NCBI GenBank assembly: GCA_947631965.1
Contig: CANRNL010000001.1
Coordinates: 105,393-169,392, forward strand
Direction of reading: 5' to 3'
Length of the DNA stretch: 64,000 nt
From: an uncultured Clostridia bacterium
Lineage (GTDB): Bacteria > Bacillota > Clostridia > Monoglobales > Monoglobaceae
Position numbers and translations under genes: made by a program. This document shows, in pieces, positions 13,501 through 28,500 of the stretch. The notes below the pieces were generated by a model, which saw only the letters and a program-made list of their open reading frames with translations, had not been told where the DNA came from and searched no databases. Each line of letters begins with the position of its first letter. Positions within the stretch are counted from its first letter, which is position 1.

Positions 13501-16500
13501 GGACTGTACCGTGAACGGTATTGTCTCAACGTCGCTTATGAGGGTATAGTTTACTGACAACTCGCCCTGCGCGCTGTTGTGCGTGAGCAATCCGGGTATC
13601 GTTATGGTCGCGCCGCCGTTTACGGTGCGGATAACTACCCTTGCGGGGTTCTTGCCCTTCGGGTCGGACGGATTTGACGGAATGGATATTTCGTAAATCG
13701 TCGGGTTGTTTCTGCGTGCAACCGCCGAAATATCGTTTACGGTCACCGCGTGACCCTCTCCCGCGAGGTCTACGTTGTCGGTCTTCTTATAAATGCTTAT
13801 CGTGTACTTCTTCTCCGCGTTCGGCGTGAGTACCGTGCCGTCCGACAGTTCGGTATAGAGCTGCGAGCGAACCGTTACTTCAAGCGTCGTCTCCTCGCTG
13901 TTTTGGTCGAGTACTATTCCGTCTGTCTCCCAACGGTTGGAGTACGGACTTGTAAGCGTCTGGTTATACGCTCCGCCGATACTTACTATCTTAAGACCGC
14001 TGTCCAGACCCTGAACCGTTACGTCTGCGCTTGTTACGTCGTTCTCAACGCTGAACGAATACTTGGTGCCGTTGAATATCGGCGTGCTGTTCTCGTCGCC
14101 GTTTACGTCGACATACTCAAGCGACAGGTCATCCGACGCGCCCTTAAGAATGAGGTAATACTCTATGGGAGCCGCCGACATATTCTGCGGCTGGAGCTTA
14201 ATTCTGAAGTATCTTACAGCTCCAATATCAACGCCCGCGTTTACGGGGAAGGTGTAATCCGTGCCGGAGTGAGCCGTGTAGCTTACGGGGCTGTTTATTA
14301 CATTGCCGCCCACCGCGTCTACCTCTACAAACTCGGTTATATGCGCGTTCGCGTCGTCGGTGGTTATATCCACGTTCGTGGTGCGTCTCGGCATACTTGC
14401 TTCATAGATACGCGAGCCTACGCTCATATCCACATTGTACTCGCCCGCAAGACCCTTAGCGGTCACAATCTTAACAATCTCCGCTTCGGTTCTCGTCTTT
14501 CTGAATTCAAGCGCGTAGCTTGCCACGCTGCCGTTCTCGGCGCGTACTTCAATCACATACTTGCCCTCATGCTCGGACGGGTTGAGTACAAAGCTGCCGG
14601 TATTCTGAGTTGACCAGCTCTGACCATGCCACTCGTTGTTATCGTCATAGTAGCCGACTCTCATATTGGATGCCGGTGAAGTCTCTATATCAACAACCGC
14701 GGAGGTCACCCTATCCGGCTCGTCAAGGAAGAGTACATATGTGTCTGTCTTGCCGTCGCTGTCGTTATCCTCTTCGGACGCGGGGTCGTTCATATACGTC
14801 ACATAAATTATTTCGTTCGCGCCGCTGCGCCTGTAAACTCTCAGCTTCTTGGGAGTCTGCCAGCTCGTGTTATCCGGGTCTGCCGCCGCGCTCTGAGAGA
14901 GAACATATATATCGAACTCAAGATATTCGGGATTTATGCCGTCCCAATCGTGTATGTCCTTAGGACCGAGCGTCGTAACGTGAGTATCGACTATATCGCC
15001 CATATTTGTCGGAGCGGGCGAGCCTGCCTCAACCACCATAACTCTCGCATACTGCGAGCTTGTGGTAACCTTTATCGTAGCGTAGACGTCCTCCCAGCTT
15101 ACACTGCCGTTGTAATACGGCGTCGGGTTGAGCGCGAGAGGCGCTTCCAGACCGTTCACCTCAACGGTTACATCGGTGTCGGTGCTTTGTTTGAGTACTT
15201 TCAGCTTATACGTCTTGACATAGCTGCTGCCGTCCTTGGTAATGTCAACCTCATATATTCCGGCTTCGGTTTCGGTTATGCCGGTGAGGTCAACGCTGAA
15301 GGTATAGGTATCTACGTCGGGATACTTCGCCGAACCTGCCGCATACGGCGGGTTAACGGGTCTTATCGCGGAAATAATCGCATCCTCGTCTTTGCTGACC
15401 GCTTCAAGGATAATGTCGTCGGTGAGGACATTTCCTCTTACGAATACGGTCACTTCGCCGGTGCTTTCCGTATCCTCGTAAATCTGACCCATATAGCTTG
15501 CCTTGAGTCCCAAATCCATATCGGCGGGAGTAACTATTATATAGTATGTCTTTACCGAGTTGCCGCTCGATGTGACTTCTACCTCTACAAGGTAGGAATC
15601 GTTGCCCTCGGAGCTTTCGTTGTACTTATAGGTCAGCGCTCCGAGCGAGAACTGCTTGGTAACAACACTGCCGTCGGTCGAGTAAGCGCCGCTCTCGCCT
15701 GCCGCCTCGAACTTCGTTACCGTCGAGGTCGCGTCCTCCAGCTTAACGCTCAGCGTAAAGTCGGTTGTAGAGCCGCTTCCCTGAGGTACGAATACATGGT
15801 ATGCGGTAAGCGAGCCTACGCCTACGGTAACCTGATCGTCGTCGCTCTCGTCTACATATGTGAACTTCTTTCTCTCGGCTTCATCGTTCGTGGTCGGATA
15901 TGATGTTACCGATGTAATTCTTGTGTTGTTATTCTTTCTGTACAGATACAGCTTGTAGGTCGCCGCCTTATCTTCGGAAGAAGCATCCGAAACGGTTACG
16001 GTCACTACGGTAACGTCGCTCACGTCAGCTTTGACAAGCTCGGCCTGCTCAATCACAGACGCCTGAGTTGTGTCGGCGCTATTGTCCATTATCGCGCCCG
16101 TCTCAACCGCTATTTCAACCGAATAGTTGCTGTCGGTCTTAGCGGCGAGCTTAGCGAACTCCGCTTCGCTCTCCACATAGTAGAAGTACGAACCGTCGGG
16201 CTTCTGATATGTGCTGTCGAGAGCGTTGTCGCTCGTCCAGTCGCTGTCTACCCAGAGCGACAGCTTGTAATTGTCGCTGAGGCGCTCAAGGTGGAGCAGG
16301 TTCTCATATACGTTGCCCTTGTCGTCATACAGCTTGAAGGATATGTCCTTGGAGTTCGTGCCGATGGGCATTGCTATTTCCATCTCGGCATATCCGCCCG
16401 CAGTCCTCTCGCCGTTTTCTATTTGTACCGAATGGCTTGTGCTCATTGAGCGTACACCAACCAGAACCTTCTCCGCGTCGGGAAGAACATTGTAGAAGGT

Positions 16501-19500
16501 GTAGTTTTCGCCGTACGGCTGTGTAGCGTCACCGGTCGGGTCGTTGGCTTTAATGCCGTTTACGGTTATTTCTTCAACCGCGAGCGCCGCGTCGGTGCCT
16601 ATTACTCTTATTGTGTAAACTCTGTTATCCTTTGTTCCGTCCTGAGAAGCCGACTTGATAAACTTATCTACCGAGCCGCCGCCCATTATTCCCGTGAGGT
16701 CTATCGCCGTCTGAGTGTACGGCGCGCCGTATGCAGCGCTTGCAATCTGTGCGTCGCCGAAGCTCTCGTAAATTCCCGACAACTTCGCAAGCTCGTCGGC
16801 TGTCATTACCGTAAAGTCTGCCGAAGTCCAGTTTTCGGGCACTTCAACTATCCACATATTGCTTTCCGCATAGTCGTCCGCCTTATGAGCGTAGTACGAA
16901 CCGACCTTGACGTACTCCAGATTATCATCATCATTGGTATCTCTTATGATAAGAGTGTACTCCTCGGTGCTGTATCCGTCCGCGCCGGTTACGGTTATGC
17001 GGTATCTGCTTATGGGCTGGTCGTGGAGAGCAGTCTCCTCGTTCTCCCACGTTCCGCCGACTACGGTATTGCCTTCTATCGGATTGTAGCTCAAGTCAAA
17101 CGGTGATGTAGCGGTGTCTCTGCTTATCGCGTCAACACTAACCGATGCGTTGCTGTCCTGAGCCGTTATCTGAATCATCGCGTTGAGCCAGTTTGCAACC
17201 TCGCCGTCTCTCTCATAGGTGTAAACCTTGCTTACGGGCTGTACCTCGCTGTAAGGAACCGCGGACGCGCCGTCGCCGTCCTTGTGTCCTACGCGAACCT
17301 CTTTAAGCGCGGTGTTCACAACCACCTTGGTTACTTCGAGCGTGTAAGTCGTGTCGGTGCCGTCCTGCGCCACAACCTTTATCGGTATGTTGGTGGGCTG
17401 AGCGGGCAGCGCAATCGTATTAACGCGTCTCGCGCCCGTCTCGGTGTTGTCCACGCTGCCTTCGTTCGCGTTGATATAGATGTTCTGTACGCGAGGCGTT
17501 TCGGGCGTTGCAATCACGTTGATGTTGCTTACCGTGTTGGCTACCTTAACCTTATACGTCTTGGTATCGGGGTCGTAGGTCGCTTCAACCGTCTTGCCGT
17601 TTACTTCTATCTCAACCTTTTCAAGGTTGCTGTTGTTCGACTCGGAGTAGATGCGCAGCATATGAACATCCCACGCGCTGCCGTCCTCCGCTCTTACATA
17701 TATCGGAACCTCGGCATACTTGCCGTTGGTAAGGCTTACGCCCGTGAGGTTCAGTCTTACGTTATCCTTCGTGTCGCCGTCGTAGAAGCTCAGACCCGCG
17801 GGAAGTGCGCTCGGTTTAACGTAAGAGCTGTTCTCATAGATTTGAGTATCTATCGCTATCTGAGCGTTTATATCAGCCGCCTTTGCTCGAACGGGGAGAT
17901 TTATTCTGCCGTTCTCGGCATAGACCACATAATATTCTTCGCCGGTCGCCGCATCCGTCTTCTCTTCGAGGCTGCTGTCCTCGTCCTCAATCTTGGGCGA
18001 CTTGACAAACTCTATTCCTGTCTCCGACGTCTTCTTGCGGATTATGAGCTTATACGGCTTAAATGTCACACCGTCCTCAGCCATAACAGCCACGGTGAGC
18101 GTCATTTCGCCGTCGTTGAGCGACAGAGGCAAAGTTATTATCTTATCCGCCGTGCTTGAAGCTCCTTCAAAGTCTGTTTCGTCAATATCATCCGCTCCTA
18201 CGGCGGGGTTGAATATGACTACCTTAGACGTGGTTTCAAGCGTCTTTGCTTCAATGTTGATGTGCTTGTTCGGGTCGGTAATATCCTCTGCGTTTATACC
18301 CAGATAGTAGTATACCTCTCCGTCCTCGTCCGTGAGCGTCTTAACCTTGCCCGTGTAATTCGGACTGTCGGCTTCTTCGGTGGGCTGTGCGTCCACGCTG
18401 AGCAGAGCCACGTTGCTCGACGCGTAGGTTACCTCAACCACCCATACGTCAGGCGGGTCTATGCCGTCCGCGCGGGTTATGAACAGGTTGAAGCGAACCT
18501 TGTTGTTGTCAACTCGGTCGAGATACTCGTTCGGAACGGTAAGCTCTACTATTCCGCCCTGCAGCACGTCTGCGCCGCTTGTGTCGTTCCAAACCGATGT
18601 CGCGTACGCGGTCTTGTTCGAGCTGTGGCTTATCGAGCCTGCCGCCGCCTTGGAATATGCGTTGCCGACGTGTACTCTCAGCTTGATACCGTCGTCGGAG
18701 TACGGCGACGAGCCTCTGAAGGTCTTTATGGAGTCAAATCTCTCAGCCGTCTTTCCGCCGATTTCGAGACTGTCAACTCTGTTTGTCGGAGGCTGCTTAT
18801 ACAGATATATCGGATACGGATACGGTACCGCCTTAGTGCCGTCCTCCGCCTCAACATATGCGTAAAGCATTGTCGGTCCCGGATATGTTATTGTCGTCTC
18901 AGCCTCGTCAAAGTAGGTCGCGTCCTCCGCAGCCGCGCCGCTGTGCGGTTCGGTGGAGAGGGTCACTCTGAGCGACTTATCCTCGTTGCCGTCTGCGTCG
19001 GTTCCGACAGCCTTAATCGTCTGCTTGGTGTTGTCGGTTCCGTCCTCGGACGGTTCGAGAGTATACTTAAAGTATGTTCCCGCTCCGTCGCTTACAAGCT
19101 CCGCTTCTTTGTCGCCCACGAATACCTTGATATTCGTGTTGCCCGACATCTTAACAATGTCTATTCTGTAAGCCTTGGAGCCGTAGCCTATCGACGGAGG
19201 ATAAACCGCCGCGTATATCGTGGTCGTGTCGCTGTCGCCGCTGAGGGTTACGTCTATGCTCGCAACATTCGACGAAGCCGCCAGTGCCGCGTTTTCGGCA
19301 GAGGGCTGGTCGAGCGCGACGCCCGTCCTCGAATTCGCCTGTGCCGCACGAACGTTTACTCTCGTGAACTTATCGGTATTCTTAACCTTTACAACATATC
19401 TGTCGTTTTCGAGGTCGTATGTAACCGGATAATTTCCGAGTGTTATCGACGCTCCGACAGACGCTATATTGAACGCCTCTATGCTGTCGAGTCTCGGATC

Positions 19501-22500
19501 CGCCGACTCTCTGTAAAGTCGCAGCGTGTAGGTCTTGCTGTTAACTTTCAGCTGAACGTCCATATATCCCTGGTCGTTGGTTTCAATATCTATTGTGTTG
19601 TTCGCCTTATTTGTCGCGGGAGTTTCCGAGCCTATCTGAACCGTCGCATCGCGGAGCATCGAGATAAGCGTTACATCCGCCGTCGCGTCGTTGTCGCCTA
19701 CCGACCATACATACATTTCCTGACCGTCCAGCTTGGTTCTCGGTATATTGCCGCTGTCGTTTACTGATACATACGGCTCGTCTCCGACCCTTATTATGGT
19801 CAGCGTGTAAGGTGCGCCGCTAAGTCCGCCCGCGGTAACAGTCAAAGTAACGTCGTCTTGCAGCTTGCTCGGGTCGAGCTTCAAGCCTTCGTATGTGAAG
19901 TCGCTGTCCTTATCAACGCTTCTCTGATTGTTCGCTCCGCCTGCGGAATATGCCGGCGAATGAGTTACCGCCGCGACATCCACTACCGGAACAGCCTTAA
20001 CGTCCGCGTTTACGGTATCCTCCGGAATAACCACTTCGTACTCCAGCGGAGACTTGCGGGTCGCGGTGTATACCGAGCTTCCGCCTTCCGCATCGTACGC
20101 CGTAACGGTTATATTGTCGGACATCTGCGTTGCCGCCGTCTGTCTGTAAATCGTAAGGATATGGTCTTTGTAGTCCGCGTCGCTGCTCTGCGGGGTTACT
20201 CTGATACCGACCGTCTTGAACGACTCGTCGGCTTTCATTTCAACCGCTTGAACATCATAGAACTTATCGTGCGTAAATACATCCGAGTGGTCGGAGTTAA
20301 CCTTTACGCCCGCGAGCGCTATCTCGCTCGACTCAAGAACCTCGCCGTATACATACAGCGTCTTATCCTGCGGTTCTCCTTCTTCGTTGATAACCGCGTA
20401 ATAATTACCCGTATTTCCTATTTCGTACGCCGTTACGACATTACTGTCAGTCGCGGGGTCGGCGTTCTTTAATTTATTGTGTCCTTCCTCCGTCAAATCA
20501 AAGGTTTCGGTTTCGGAGTTTTCTCCGACCTTTAACGTCTTGATTGCGGCGTCGTTTGAATATCTTGTGGTATGAGCCTTATACAGATTTACATATCTTA
20601 TCTGATTCGTCGGCGCGCCGTTTTCATCCGTCACATAGGTAACTACCAGATAGTAGTAGTAATCCTCAAGCAGACTTATCGGCACGTTTTCAAACTCATA
20701 GTAGCCGTCCCAGCTTCCGCCCTCAAGCAGCGTGCCTTCCACAAGGTTATCGGTTATGAGCGAGTTGCTGTTCACAAATCCGTTTTGGAAGTCGGCCGCA
20801 AAGTCGGAGATTTGACTGTGCGCGGTAATCGTGCCGTCGGTCTTTTTGCCGACAAGGTAAATCTTATCCGCCTTACCTATTCGGCTCTGCGCCCTTACCG
20901 TAACCGTCGGCGAATTTGCAACGTCGGAAACTACCAGACCGCTGTAAACGCCCTTCATCGGTTCGATATAAGAGTATACCTGCTCGGTCGTCGTGCCGTC
21001 GTCGCCTTCAACCTCCGCAGCCTTAACCTCGTATTCAACATCCTGCGCGATATATTCGTTGTTCGCCGCCGCCATAAGCGCCATCTCGGACAGAGAGGAC
21101 CTGTCGTAGATAAGCCTGTAAAGGTGAGCGTCGCTCGCGTCCTTGACCTCAATATATGCCGAAGCCGTAGAGCCGGACTTGGTATCGGTAACCGTTACGG
21201 TCGCCGTACCTATATGGCTGCCGACTACCAAACCGCTCTGGTTGACTGTCGCAACGCTTGCGGGCTTGCCCTCGGAGTTAAGCTCGTCGCTTATAGCCCA
21301 GGTATAGTTTCCTGCCAAGTCAGCGGAGTCGTAGAGCAGGTTGAACCTGTTCATTGTCGCCTCCATCTGCTGCGACATACTCTCATAGAGTATTACGCTT
21401 TCGGGAGTGAGCTTAATGTTCTTATCCGAAACAAGTACGGGGTCTGCCGAATCCGCATCTTCAGGATTTAAGAACTTCTCTTTATCCTCGCCCGCTTCGC
21501 CGTTACCGAGCTGACCGTTGAGGTTCGCACCGAAGCTCCATACAAAGCCGTCGCTGAGCACAACGTACGAGGATGCGCCGGTCGCCGCAACCGCTATCGC
21601 GGAGGTCGAATGTCCGTCTACATTGATTTTCGTCGGCCTATCAACGTCATTACTCTTATTGTCGTCGCCGTTGCCGAGACGACCTTCGTCCGCGCTGCCC
21701 CATACCCAAACGCCGCCGTCTGCGGTGATGGCTATGTTGTGCTGCGCGCCTGCCGCCATATCAATGACGTAGCCGCTTGTTGATTTACCGTCAAGGGTGT
21801 CCACAACGTCGGCGGTGATATATCCCAAGCCCACGTTTCCGCGTCCGAGCTGACCTTCGTCGTTATGACCCCATGTGATTATCGAGCTGTCGTCGAGCAG
21901 CGCTACCGAGTGCGACAGACCGTTGAACGTCTTGATTATGTGTCCGTCAAACGGCTCGCCAAGCTCTATCTTCACGGGAACGCTGTAAATAGACGTATCG
22001 TCGTTACTGATTTGACGTCCCGAATTGTCGCCCCAGCTCCACAGGGTATTGTCATAACGTATCGCCATGGTCGAGTTGCCGCCTGCGCCCGCGCTTATTC
22101 TTATTACCTTGTTAAGACCGGCTACCTGCGTCGGCGTTCTTACAGATGCGGACTCGCTGCCTATACCGAGCTGACCCTTTTCGTTGCCACCGAAAGCGTA
22201 TACATAGCCGTCCGCGCCGAGCAGCATGGTGCTGACTTCACCCGCGCAAAGCTGTACTATTCTCGGTATGCCCGTGATAAGCGTCGGGGTGGTAATTATT
22301 CCCGCGTTGCCGGTAAGCTGACCGTAGGTGTTGTCGCCCCAGCCGTAAACCTCGCCGTCGTAAGTAAGCGCCAGAGTGTGATGCTCGCCCGCGTAAACCG
22401 CGGCGATGTCCTTATCGTTGAGCGAGCTTACGTTTATCGGTGAGTACTCGTCTACAACACTGCCGTTGCCAAGCTGACCGCTTGCGTTATTGCCCCATGT

Positions 22501-25500
22501 CCAAACTGTGCCGTCCGACTTGAGCGCAACAACGTGGGAGTTACCGCCCGAAATCATCGGTGCGGCATTGTCGTCCTCGCCGATTACGCGAACGAAGCAT
22601 ATCGCCGTCTTGCCGTTCTTCTTTACAACTATATGAGTTATACCTACTCCTACGCCTTCAACCACACCGTCCGAGGTGACTGTCGCTATATCGTTGTTCT
22701 TGCTGTCGAAGGTCGCGTTACCCGAACCGAGCGACGATACAAGCAAGTTGAAGTTCTCACCCGAATAGGTGTTAATCTTCTTGGTGTCGCCTATCGGCAG
22801 GATTATATTAAAGGTACTTATAATATTTTCGTTTTCGCCTATGAGTACGGGTTCGGTACTCTTGGAATCGTTCTTTTCGGTGTTTGCGCCGAGCGAGTAG
22901 TCGCCGAAGCCGTATACGTTACCGTTGGACATATAGTAAAGCGAGTATTCTTCGCCGAGGCTCACGCCGCTTACCGATACGACATTGCCGAGAAGTCCCT
23001 CCGCCGTAATGGTGTTGGTGGTGTATTCGTTTGCGGTCGGCGTTGAGTACGACTTGGTGTTGCCCATACCGAGCTGACCTACGGTGTTTCTTCCGAATAC
23101 ATACAGCGGCTCCATATTTCTCGCACCCGCAAACGCGCTGTACGAATTACCTGCCGCAACCGTATTTGCCACAACGTGGTTGGAAACAGCCGCGAATACG
23201 TTGCCCGCCTGTTCGCCGCCTCTGCCTATCTGACCGTCCGAGTTGGAGCCTGCCGAATAAACGGTGCCGCCGAACGCGAGAGCAAGTGAGTGATTTGCGC
23301 CCGCGGATACCGCAACTATGCCTTCGCTTACATCCGCCGCTCTCGTGGGCATCCAAACAGCCGCCGAGTTATATCCCAAGCCGAGTTGTCCGCTTGAGTT
23401 GTCGCCTGCCGCCCAAATGTCTCCGTTGGAGCGGAGCATAAGCGAGCTGTTTGCGCCTGCCGAGACAGCCGTAACATTGTCTATTCCGAGCGCCGTCGGC
23501 GTATCTATTTCGTCGCCTATATTGCCCAGACCGAGCTGACCTGCGGTGTTAAGACCCCAAGCCCAAACCTTGCCGTTCTTATCGAGAGCCAACGCGTGTC
23601 CTCTGCCTGCGGATACCGATACTATATCGGTAAGACCGTATATCTTGGTAAAGGTGTCCGCTCCCGTCACAGACGACAATCCGAGCTGACCGTGCGCATT
23701 GCTGCCCGCAGCCCAAACGCCGCCGTCCGAGTCAACAGCCAGCGAGAAGTCATAACCCGCCGCAATATCCTTAAACGATACTCTTATTCCCGAAACGAAC
23801 GGTGTTACCTCTATCGGGTCGTCTGCCATATCAACGCCCAACGCGCCGAGCGCGCCGCTGTCGTTGATACCCCAAGCCCACAGGGTTCCGTCCGACTTGA
23901 GAGCCAGAGCGTGGTTGCCGTTGGTGACAGCCTTCGGCTCGAAGCTGTACTGTCCGCCGTTATCCTGAATAACTATTCTGATGTATGCGCTCTTATTGCT
24001 GTAGCCCTTTTCGGTTGCCGCGAGGTATGTGATACCCGCCTTTGCGGCTGTAACCTTGCCGTCGTCGTCAACCGAAGCTATATCGTTGCTTCCGTCGAGG
24101 GAGAACGTGAAGTCGTCCTCGTTCATCTCTACCGTATTCTGCTGATACAGGTTAAAGATGCTGAACGCCGCCGTGAAGTCCTTAACCTCGCCGACCGACA
24201 TATATACCGTACCGTAGAGCGGGTCTGTGCTGCCCTGCTCGCAGATAATAACCTCGTTGCCGCCGACTATCATCTGTCGGTTCTTGGAAATTGTCGTGCC
24301 GTCGCCAAGCTGACCGTAGGTGTTATCGCCGGCAGCCCATACGTTGCCGTCCGAGTCAACAGCCAGTTGGTGATATGCGCCGCTTGCCACAAGGTCAAAG
24401 CTCTTGTCCGCACCGGTATTTACTACCTTAGTCGGCGAAGTCTTATCCGTGCTGTCGCCCGTGCCGAGCTGACCGTAGTCGTTCGCGCCCCATCTGTAAA
24501 TGTTGTTTGTTCCGTCCTCGGTCATAATTGCCGCCGAGGTGTATCTGCCTGCCGATATATCGGTCACGTTGGACAGACCCGCAACCTTTTCGGGAACCGA
24601 AGTTACCGTGTTGCTTACGGATGCGTTGCCGAGCTGACCTCTCGCGTTGCCGCCCATCGTCCATACGTTGCCGTCCGCGTCGAGCGCAAGCAGGTGGTTT
24701 GCTCCGTGCGCTATCTTGAGGATTGCCGTCTCGGTACCGTTCTCGTGCTTATATCCCATTACCTTGGACGGTGCCGCACCCGTAAGGTTCCATACGTTGC
24801 CGCCCATATCGAGAGCATAGCTTCCGCTTACCTGGTAAACACTGTCTATGTTCTTTACAAGCTCAGCGTAATTCTTGTTTCCGCTGTTGCCGCCGAACGA
24901 AAGCACCGTGCCGTTTGCAAGCAGTACATATGATGTGTTGCTGCCTGCCGCTACCTGAATAGCGCCGTCTACGTCGTCGCCGTTTTCATACTTAACGGTG
25001 TCTATCGCGGGGTCGGTTCTGTCGGTCTTGTTGTTGCCGAGCTGACCGTAGGTGTTTACACCCCACGAATATACCTTGCCGTCCTCTCCGACTGCCAGAG
25101 TATAGTTGTCTCCCACGGCTATCTGAACTATCTTGCCGCTCGTTACCATAATACTCTGAGGCGAGCTTACGTCGGTACCGACTGCACCGTTGAGCTGACC
25201 GGCGTTATTTCTGCCCCAAGTCCAAACGGTTCCGTCGTACTTCAGCGCCACAGAGAAGCCTTCGCCGCCGTCAACCATCGGATATACTCCGCCGTCGGGA
25301 CCTACATAAACCATTGCGTAACCAACCGTACCGCTGTCGCTCTTTACGACCTTGAGTACGGCTCTGCCGCTCTTCTTACCTGTTATCGTTGTGCCTGCTT
25401 CGTCTACCTCTACAACACTCGTGTCGAGCGACTCAACCGTAAAGTCGTTGCTTGAGCTTCCCGTAACGCCTATGAGGTTGAGGTACTGCGAGCTTGCAAC

Positions 25501-28500
25501 GTCAAGTCCGGGCTTGCCCGCTCCGCCGGTCACAACATTGAACTGTTCGCCTACTTCTATTCTTATTATCTGCGGCTTAACGCTTACAAACGGCTGACCC
25601 GCAATCACAGGCGTTGCGCTGGTCGCGTTATCCTGGTTGCCAAGCTCGCTGTAAGTGTTAAGACCGAAGCTCCATACGAAACCGTCCTTATCTATAGATA
25701 CGCTATGGTTTATACCCGCGTCTATAAACTCAATTTCCTTCGCCGCTTCGGGGTAAGCAACCTTGACGGGTTTGAACTGCGAAACCGCATATTCGTAGCC
25801 GGTCTGCAGGTTGTTATTATTACCCCAAGCATATACGCCGTTGTCGGTTATTATGGTGCTGTACGCACGTCCTGCCGAAACGCTCTTAACCTTTCCGAGC
25901 GGCTCGTCGTCCGTGTCCAAAGTTACCTTATTGAGGGTAGACTCGCCGACCGTCGTATTGCCGATACCAAGCTCACCGTTATGGTTGTTGCCGAAGGTGT
26001 AAAGCTCTTTGTCGGACGATATGAGAAGCGCGTGCGTCTCAACCGTGCTGTCGTTCGAGGACATTCTTACGAATCGTACGTTATTGTACTCGTCGCCGAA
26101 GTCCTTGTGTATGAGAACCACGGTTGCGTTCTTGTTCGGAATACTCCATACCGTGCCGTCGCTCTTTAATCCGAGCTTGCCCGAAACCTGAATGATTCGG
26201 TCAAACAGGTCAAGCCTTATCGGAGCCGCGCCGTAGCCGTCGTTTCTCGAACTTATATTGCCCCATGCGTATATGTGACCGTTTTCGTCAATCGCATAGC
26301 TCGTGGTCTCGCCGATACCTATGTCAGCCGCCGTCGCTCCGTTGGGCAGAGTTATTGCCGTCGGCTTGTTCTGGTTGTTATAGTTGCCCGTTCCGAGCTG
26401 ACCGAGGTTGTTGTAGCCCCACGTCCATATCTTGCCCGTATTGTCAAGAGCAACGGTATGCGACGCTCCCGCGAGTATCTTAACTATATACTCGTTGCCG
26501 GGGAAGTCAAATTCTATCGTTTCGGGTTCTATGCGGTTGTTGTTCGTCTTGTCGCCAAGCTGACCCGCGTCGTTGCGTCCCCAAGTATATACATTGCCTT
26601 CGTAGTCGAGCGCAACCGTGAAGCCGTCGCCCGCGGATACCTGCGGAACCGCCTTATAGTCGTCGCCGAGAACGGTTACGTTAAGCGCCGCGTGTTCGCC
26701 GTTGTCCGCGGTAACGATTGCCTGAGTAGAACCGGTAACGCCTTCTGCTCTTCGCAATTCCGTTCCGTATACCGACGCATACTCACTGTCAACCACCGAG
26801 ATTGTAAACGACTTACTCTCGACGTCTGTCATCACGTTAAAGAACTTGTGATATTCGGGCACAACCGCCTCTGCGGGATTAGTCACATCCAGCGTTACGA
26901 AATACTTGTCGAGCGAGATGTAGTCGTCGCCCGCCTTGGTCGGGGTAAGACGGTTGGTGGTCAGGTCGCTTGTCGCGGGAGCCGTGCCGTCGCCTATTTG
27001 AGTATTATCGTTTGAACCCCAAGTATAAACGTCGCCGTTGTCAAGAATTACCGAGGTATTTACTCTGCCTGCGGAGATTGCCCATACTCTGTCGGTCGTA
27101 GCTCCGCTTTCACTGATAAAGCTGTTTATCTTAACCGGTGTAGACTGAACCTGAACCTGAGTGTTGTTACCTATCTGTCCGCGGTCGCCGCTGCCCCACG
27201 CATACATATCGCCGCTGTCGGTGAGTATTACGGTGTGGGTGGTCGTCTCATCGCGCATACCGCCGAATTTAATATCGACTATATTCAAACCGCTGAATTC
27301 GTTATAATTTTCGTTCAGCTTCTGTATCTCAAATACGCCGCCGTTGCCGAAGTCTCTGTTGAGCGTCTGCGACTGCTCGGTGTTGCCCCATACATACGCG
27401 TTACCCTTATTTGTCAGGTATGCCGAGTTGTATGTTCCCGCCGAAATCGCGCGGATATACTCTCCGTCCTCAAGCTCAATCGGAACCTGCTGAACGCTGT
27501 ATGCGTACGAGTTGTTTATATCGGTCGTTTCAACGCCGAGCTGATAATAGCTGTTGTCGCCGACCGTCCACAGCGTTCCGCCGCCGAGAAGCATCATCGA
27601 GTGATTTGCGCCCGCAGCTATGGCAATTACGCTGCTCAGCGTGCCGTTGCCGTTTACGCCCTTCATCGTTACGGGAGCGTAGTGCTGATACGAATCGGTC
27701 GTACCCTGTGCAAGCTGTCCCTTGTAGTTGTAGCCCCAAGCGTAAACCTGACCGTCGATTGTCAGCGCAAGCGAGTGGTCTGCGCCCGCCGCTATAGAGG
27801 TTATTCTCTTATCGGCCAGAGCGCTTATGAGATACGGTCTTACTACCGCACCCGCGCTCGAACTGCTTATACCGGTCTGACCGTAGGTGTTGCGTCCCCA
27901 AGCGTAAACCTGACCGTCCTTGTCGAGAGCCAGCATATGGTCGCCGCCGACCGCTATATCAACGAATACCTTGCCGGTAAGCTCATATGCCGCGCCGCCC
28001 GGCGTGGTTATGTAGCTGTCGATACGAGTAGGTGTTGCAACACTGCTTATTCCCGATCCAAGACCCGTCTGTCCGTAGGTGTTTGCGCCCCACGTCCAGA
28101 TAGTACCGTCGTTTCTGAGGGCTGCTACAAAGTCGTTGCCCGTCTCAATCTTCGGCAAAGCCGCGCCGCCGTCGGTAACGATTATCTGAGCGGATACTAT
28201 CGTGCCGGTAAGCGGGTCGGTCGCAACTATCGTCGTTCTTCCCGTCTTAAGACCTTCTATTTCAACCGTCACAACTCTGGAGCCGTCCACGTCGTTGGTA
28301 TCAAGCACCTTAAAGCTTGCAATATCGGGGTCGAGGATTCTCCACTGAAGCGTGTTATCCGAGGTAACGTCAAGGTCAAAGAGCGTGAACTGCTCTGCCG
28401 ACGAGGACGCCTCTATCTGCTCCTTAACGCTCTTGTCGGTTATTACTATTATTCCCTTGTCGAGAGTTACCGGACTGCCGCCGACAACCGTCGGATAAGA